From NCBI RefSeq assembly GCF_000210295.1, contig NC_026735.1, forward strand, positions 817,749 through 881,748: a stretch of DNA of 64,000 nucleotides, read 5' to 3'. Origin of the DNA: Trypanosoma brucei gambiense DAL972 (lineage: Eukaryota > Euglenozoa > Kinetoplastea > Trypanosomatida > Trypanosomatidae). Positions 63,761 through 64,000 of the stretch are shown in pieces; the stretch's first letter is position 1; every line of letters starts with the position of its first letter. The notes under the pieces were generated by a model. It searched no databases. It worked only from the letters and a program-made list of their open reading frames with translations, and was not told the DNA's origin. The position numbers and the translations under genes are program-made.

Positions 63761-64000
63761 TGTTTGTACTTTCTTATCTTTGTCTCATGCGTCAGCTTTC
63801 AGTTCCCTGACGTTGCCGTGTCAATTACGGTGTCTTTTCCATTTTAAGCACAGTTTTATCTTGTGGTTTTCCTGTTTTTTCTGTTTCGCCATATATATGT
63901 ATTACACTTTCCTTTTGTATGTGAATTGGATGTTCTGGTGGGAACATTTTATTCGCCGCTTTTTTATCGTACTTTGCTCCCCTGACTTTCAATCTTAGGT

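Larger units (their letters stand above)
61393..64000 (-). mobile_element. 3' part of a degenerate ingi-type non-LTR retrotransposon (5' part beyond window)
   Basis: Read on the minus strand from the window's right end, the order is an RNase H domain (63760-63314), a broken middle, and a C-terminal frame (61947-61411). A short poly(A) (AAAAAA, plus-strand T-run 61395-61400) lies just after the last stop. This is the order of the 3' half of the ingi/L1Tc clade polyprotein (endonuclease, reverse transcriptase, RNase H, C-terminal region). Many stops and shifts make it a degenerate, non-autonomous copy. It faces the VSG pseudogene tail to tail. Confidence 0.78.

Overview
This window is nuclear DNA of a salivarian trypanosome, most likely Trypanosoma brucei (any subspecies), and its gene order matches the right-hand part of chromosome 2 as I remember it. 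Three things point there. All core genes lie on one strand with no visible introns. Each is preceded by a pyrimidine tract and AG, the trans-splicing arrangement of kinetoplastids. Several products are recognisable by sequence: uS15, HSP100/ClpB, the VSG-cleaving GPI-PLC, beta'-COP, the RanBP2-finger mitochondrial protein MRB6070, a PP2A B''-type subunit, eL42, a kinetoplast-DNA-associated protein, an ABC transporter and the purine nucleoside transporter cluster. Further right lie a broken VSG and an ingi-type retroelement.

Layout. Positions 1-30753 are a directional, conserved housekeeping block with 12 plus-strand genes (the first cut by the window edge). The spacers are rich in homopolymers and dinucleotide or trinucleotide runs. 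The 3.4 kb spacer after GPI-PLC is the longest. Positions 31200-58885 hold a tandem array built from units of about 10 kb. Each unit contains a 65-codon small ORF of doubtful coding status, an ENT-family nucleoside transporter (three copies, the middle one frameshifted), an AT-rich spacer, a decayed gene relic and a 2OG-Fe(II) dioxygenase (two identical copies). A 100-N gap interrupts the first unit. From 58886 the array sequence stops abruptly, and subtelomeric-type DNA follows: a VSG pseudogene (about 59190-60702, plus strand) and a 3' piece of a degenerate ingi-like LINE on the minus strand (about 61393 to the window end).

The most interesting signal is a two-tier hairpin in the 3' flank of every transporter copy (33945-33970, 43373-43398, 53749-53774). 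Surrounding 3' UTR sequence has diverged, but the inner stem and GTAT loop are invariant. The outer stem changes A-U to G-C on both arms in the frameshifted copy, which is a compensatory change. It fits the purine-responsive stem-loops reported in other kinetoplastid purine transporter mRNAs. Other points of note are a nearly identical 4.8 kb block shared by units 1 and 2 (recent duplication or gene conversion), an insertion of about 460 bp in unit 3, and a sharp array-to-subtelomere junction that removes the third dioxygenase.

Functional reading. The left block is general cell biology: translation, protein disaggregation, COPI transport, mitochondrial RNA and kinetoplast maintenance, phosphatase scaffolding and surface-coat release. 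The right block is an amplified purine-salvage module with its own post-transcriptional control, at the edge of a VSG/retroelement region. Reading of all families is from sequence by eye; no search was run.
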